The position numbers and the translations under genes are program-made. From assembly GCA_035656655.1 (NCBI GenBank), contig DASRSE010000328.1, positions 1 to 23,303 on the forward strand: a DNA stretch of 23,303 nt, given 5' to 3'. Below are positions 23,256 through 23,303 of this stretch, piece after piece (position 1 is the first letter of the stretch; each line of letters begins with the position of its first letter). The notes beneath the pieces are model-generated. The model had not been told where the DNA came from and did not search any database. It was given only the letters and a program-made list of their open reading frames with translations. Source of the stretch: DASRSE01 sp035656655 (GTDB lineage Bacteria; Planctomycetota; Planctomycetia; Pirellulales; DASRSE01).

Positions 23256-23303
23256 CCAGGTTTTCGCCGGCTCGTCGGTGCGGCGGCGCGACAGACTGGA
23301 TTC

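Overview
The window is high-GC bacterial DNA that looks like a chromosomal segment of a planctomycete, probably Pirellulales-like. The phylum is an inference. It rests on the many exported proteins without close functional families, the very large VWA/STN/Gly-rich surface-type protein, an HtrA with a planctomycete-style PDZ insert, a Tat-exported intradiol dioxygenase, an rsmH gene outside any complete dcw cluster, and frequent absence of Shine-Dalgarno sites. No rRNA, tRNA, CRISPR array, transposase or prophage gene was seen. Codon character is even throughout, so nothing looks recently acquired except possibly the repeat block at the right edge.

Layout. Positions 2-292: tail of a membrane protein cut by the window edge. 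Positions 359-3848 (+): rsmH (16S rRNA m4C1402 methyltransferase), a large Pro/Ala-rich membrane-anchored LysM protein, and tsaD (tRNA t6A synthesis). Positions 4017-8432 (-): a 1471-residue exported protein combining VWA, TPR-like, secretin/TonB-N (STN), Gly-rich, 8-residue repeat and YfaP/DUF2135-like parts; two hairpins separate it from tsaD. Positions 8433-9201: a 769-bp non-coding stretch with a 3 x 22-bp tandem repeat and a good sigma70-type promoter for the next gene. Positions 9202-10760 (+): an HtrA/DegP serine protease and a doubtful small membrane protein. Positions 10904-11272 (-): a very cysteine-rich exported protein with three CDDYC-type repeats. Positions 11664-15191 (+): three exported proteins in a row (SnoaL/NTF2-like plus two of unknown function).

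Positions 15181-21902 (-): five genes in one direction: a BrkB/YihY membrane protein, a sensor kinase with a long low-complexity extracytoplasmic linker, its OmpR-type response regulator, a Tat-exported intradiol dioxygenase and an exported thioredoxin-like protein. Positions 22290-23108 (+): a sugar-phosphate isomerase/epimerase-type TIM barrel, apparently transcribed from a leaderless promoter. Positions 23149-23303: four tandem 24-bp units running into an ATTCCC-N8-GGGAAT palindrome, with the start of an inverted partner at the window edge.

How the genes relate. The rsmH-LysM-tsaD side is housekeeping for translation plus envelope. Most of the remainder is envelope biology: protein quality control (HtrA), two-component sensing and several exported proteins. 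No complete metabolic pathway or defence system is visible. The best candidates for undescribed biology are the CDDYC-repeat protein, the giant VWA/STN/YfaP-like fusion, the LysM protein next to rsmH, and the repeat/palindrome block at the right edge.
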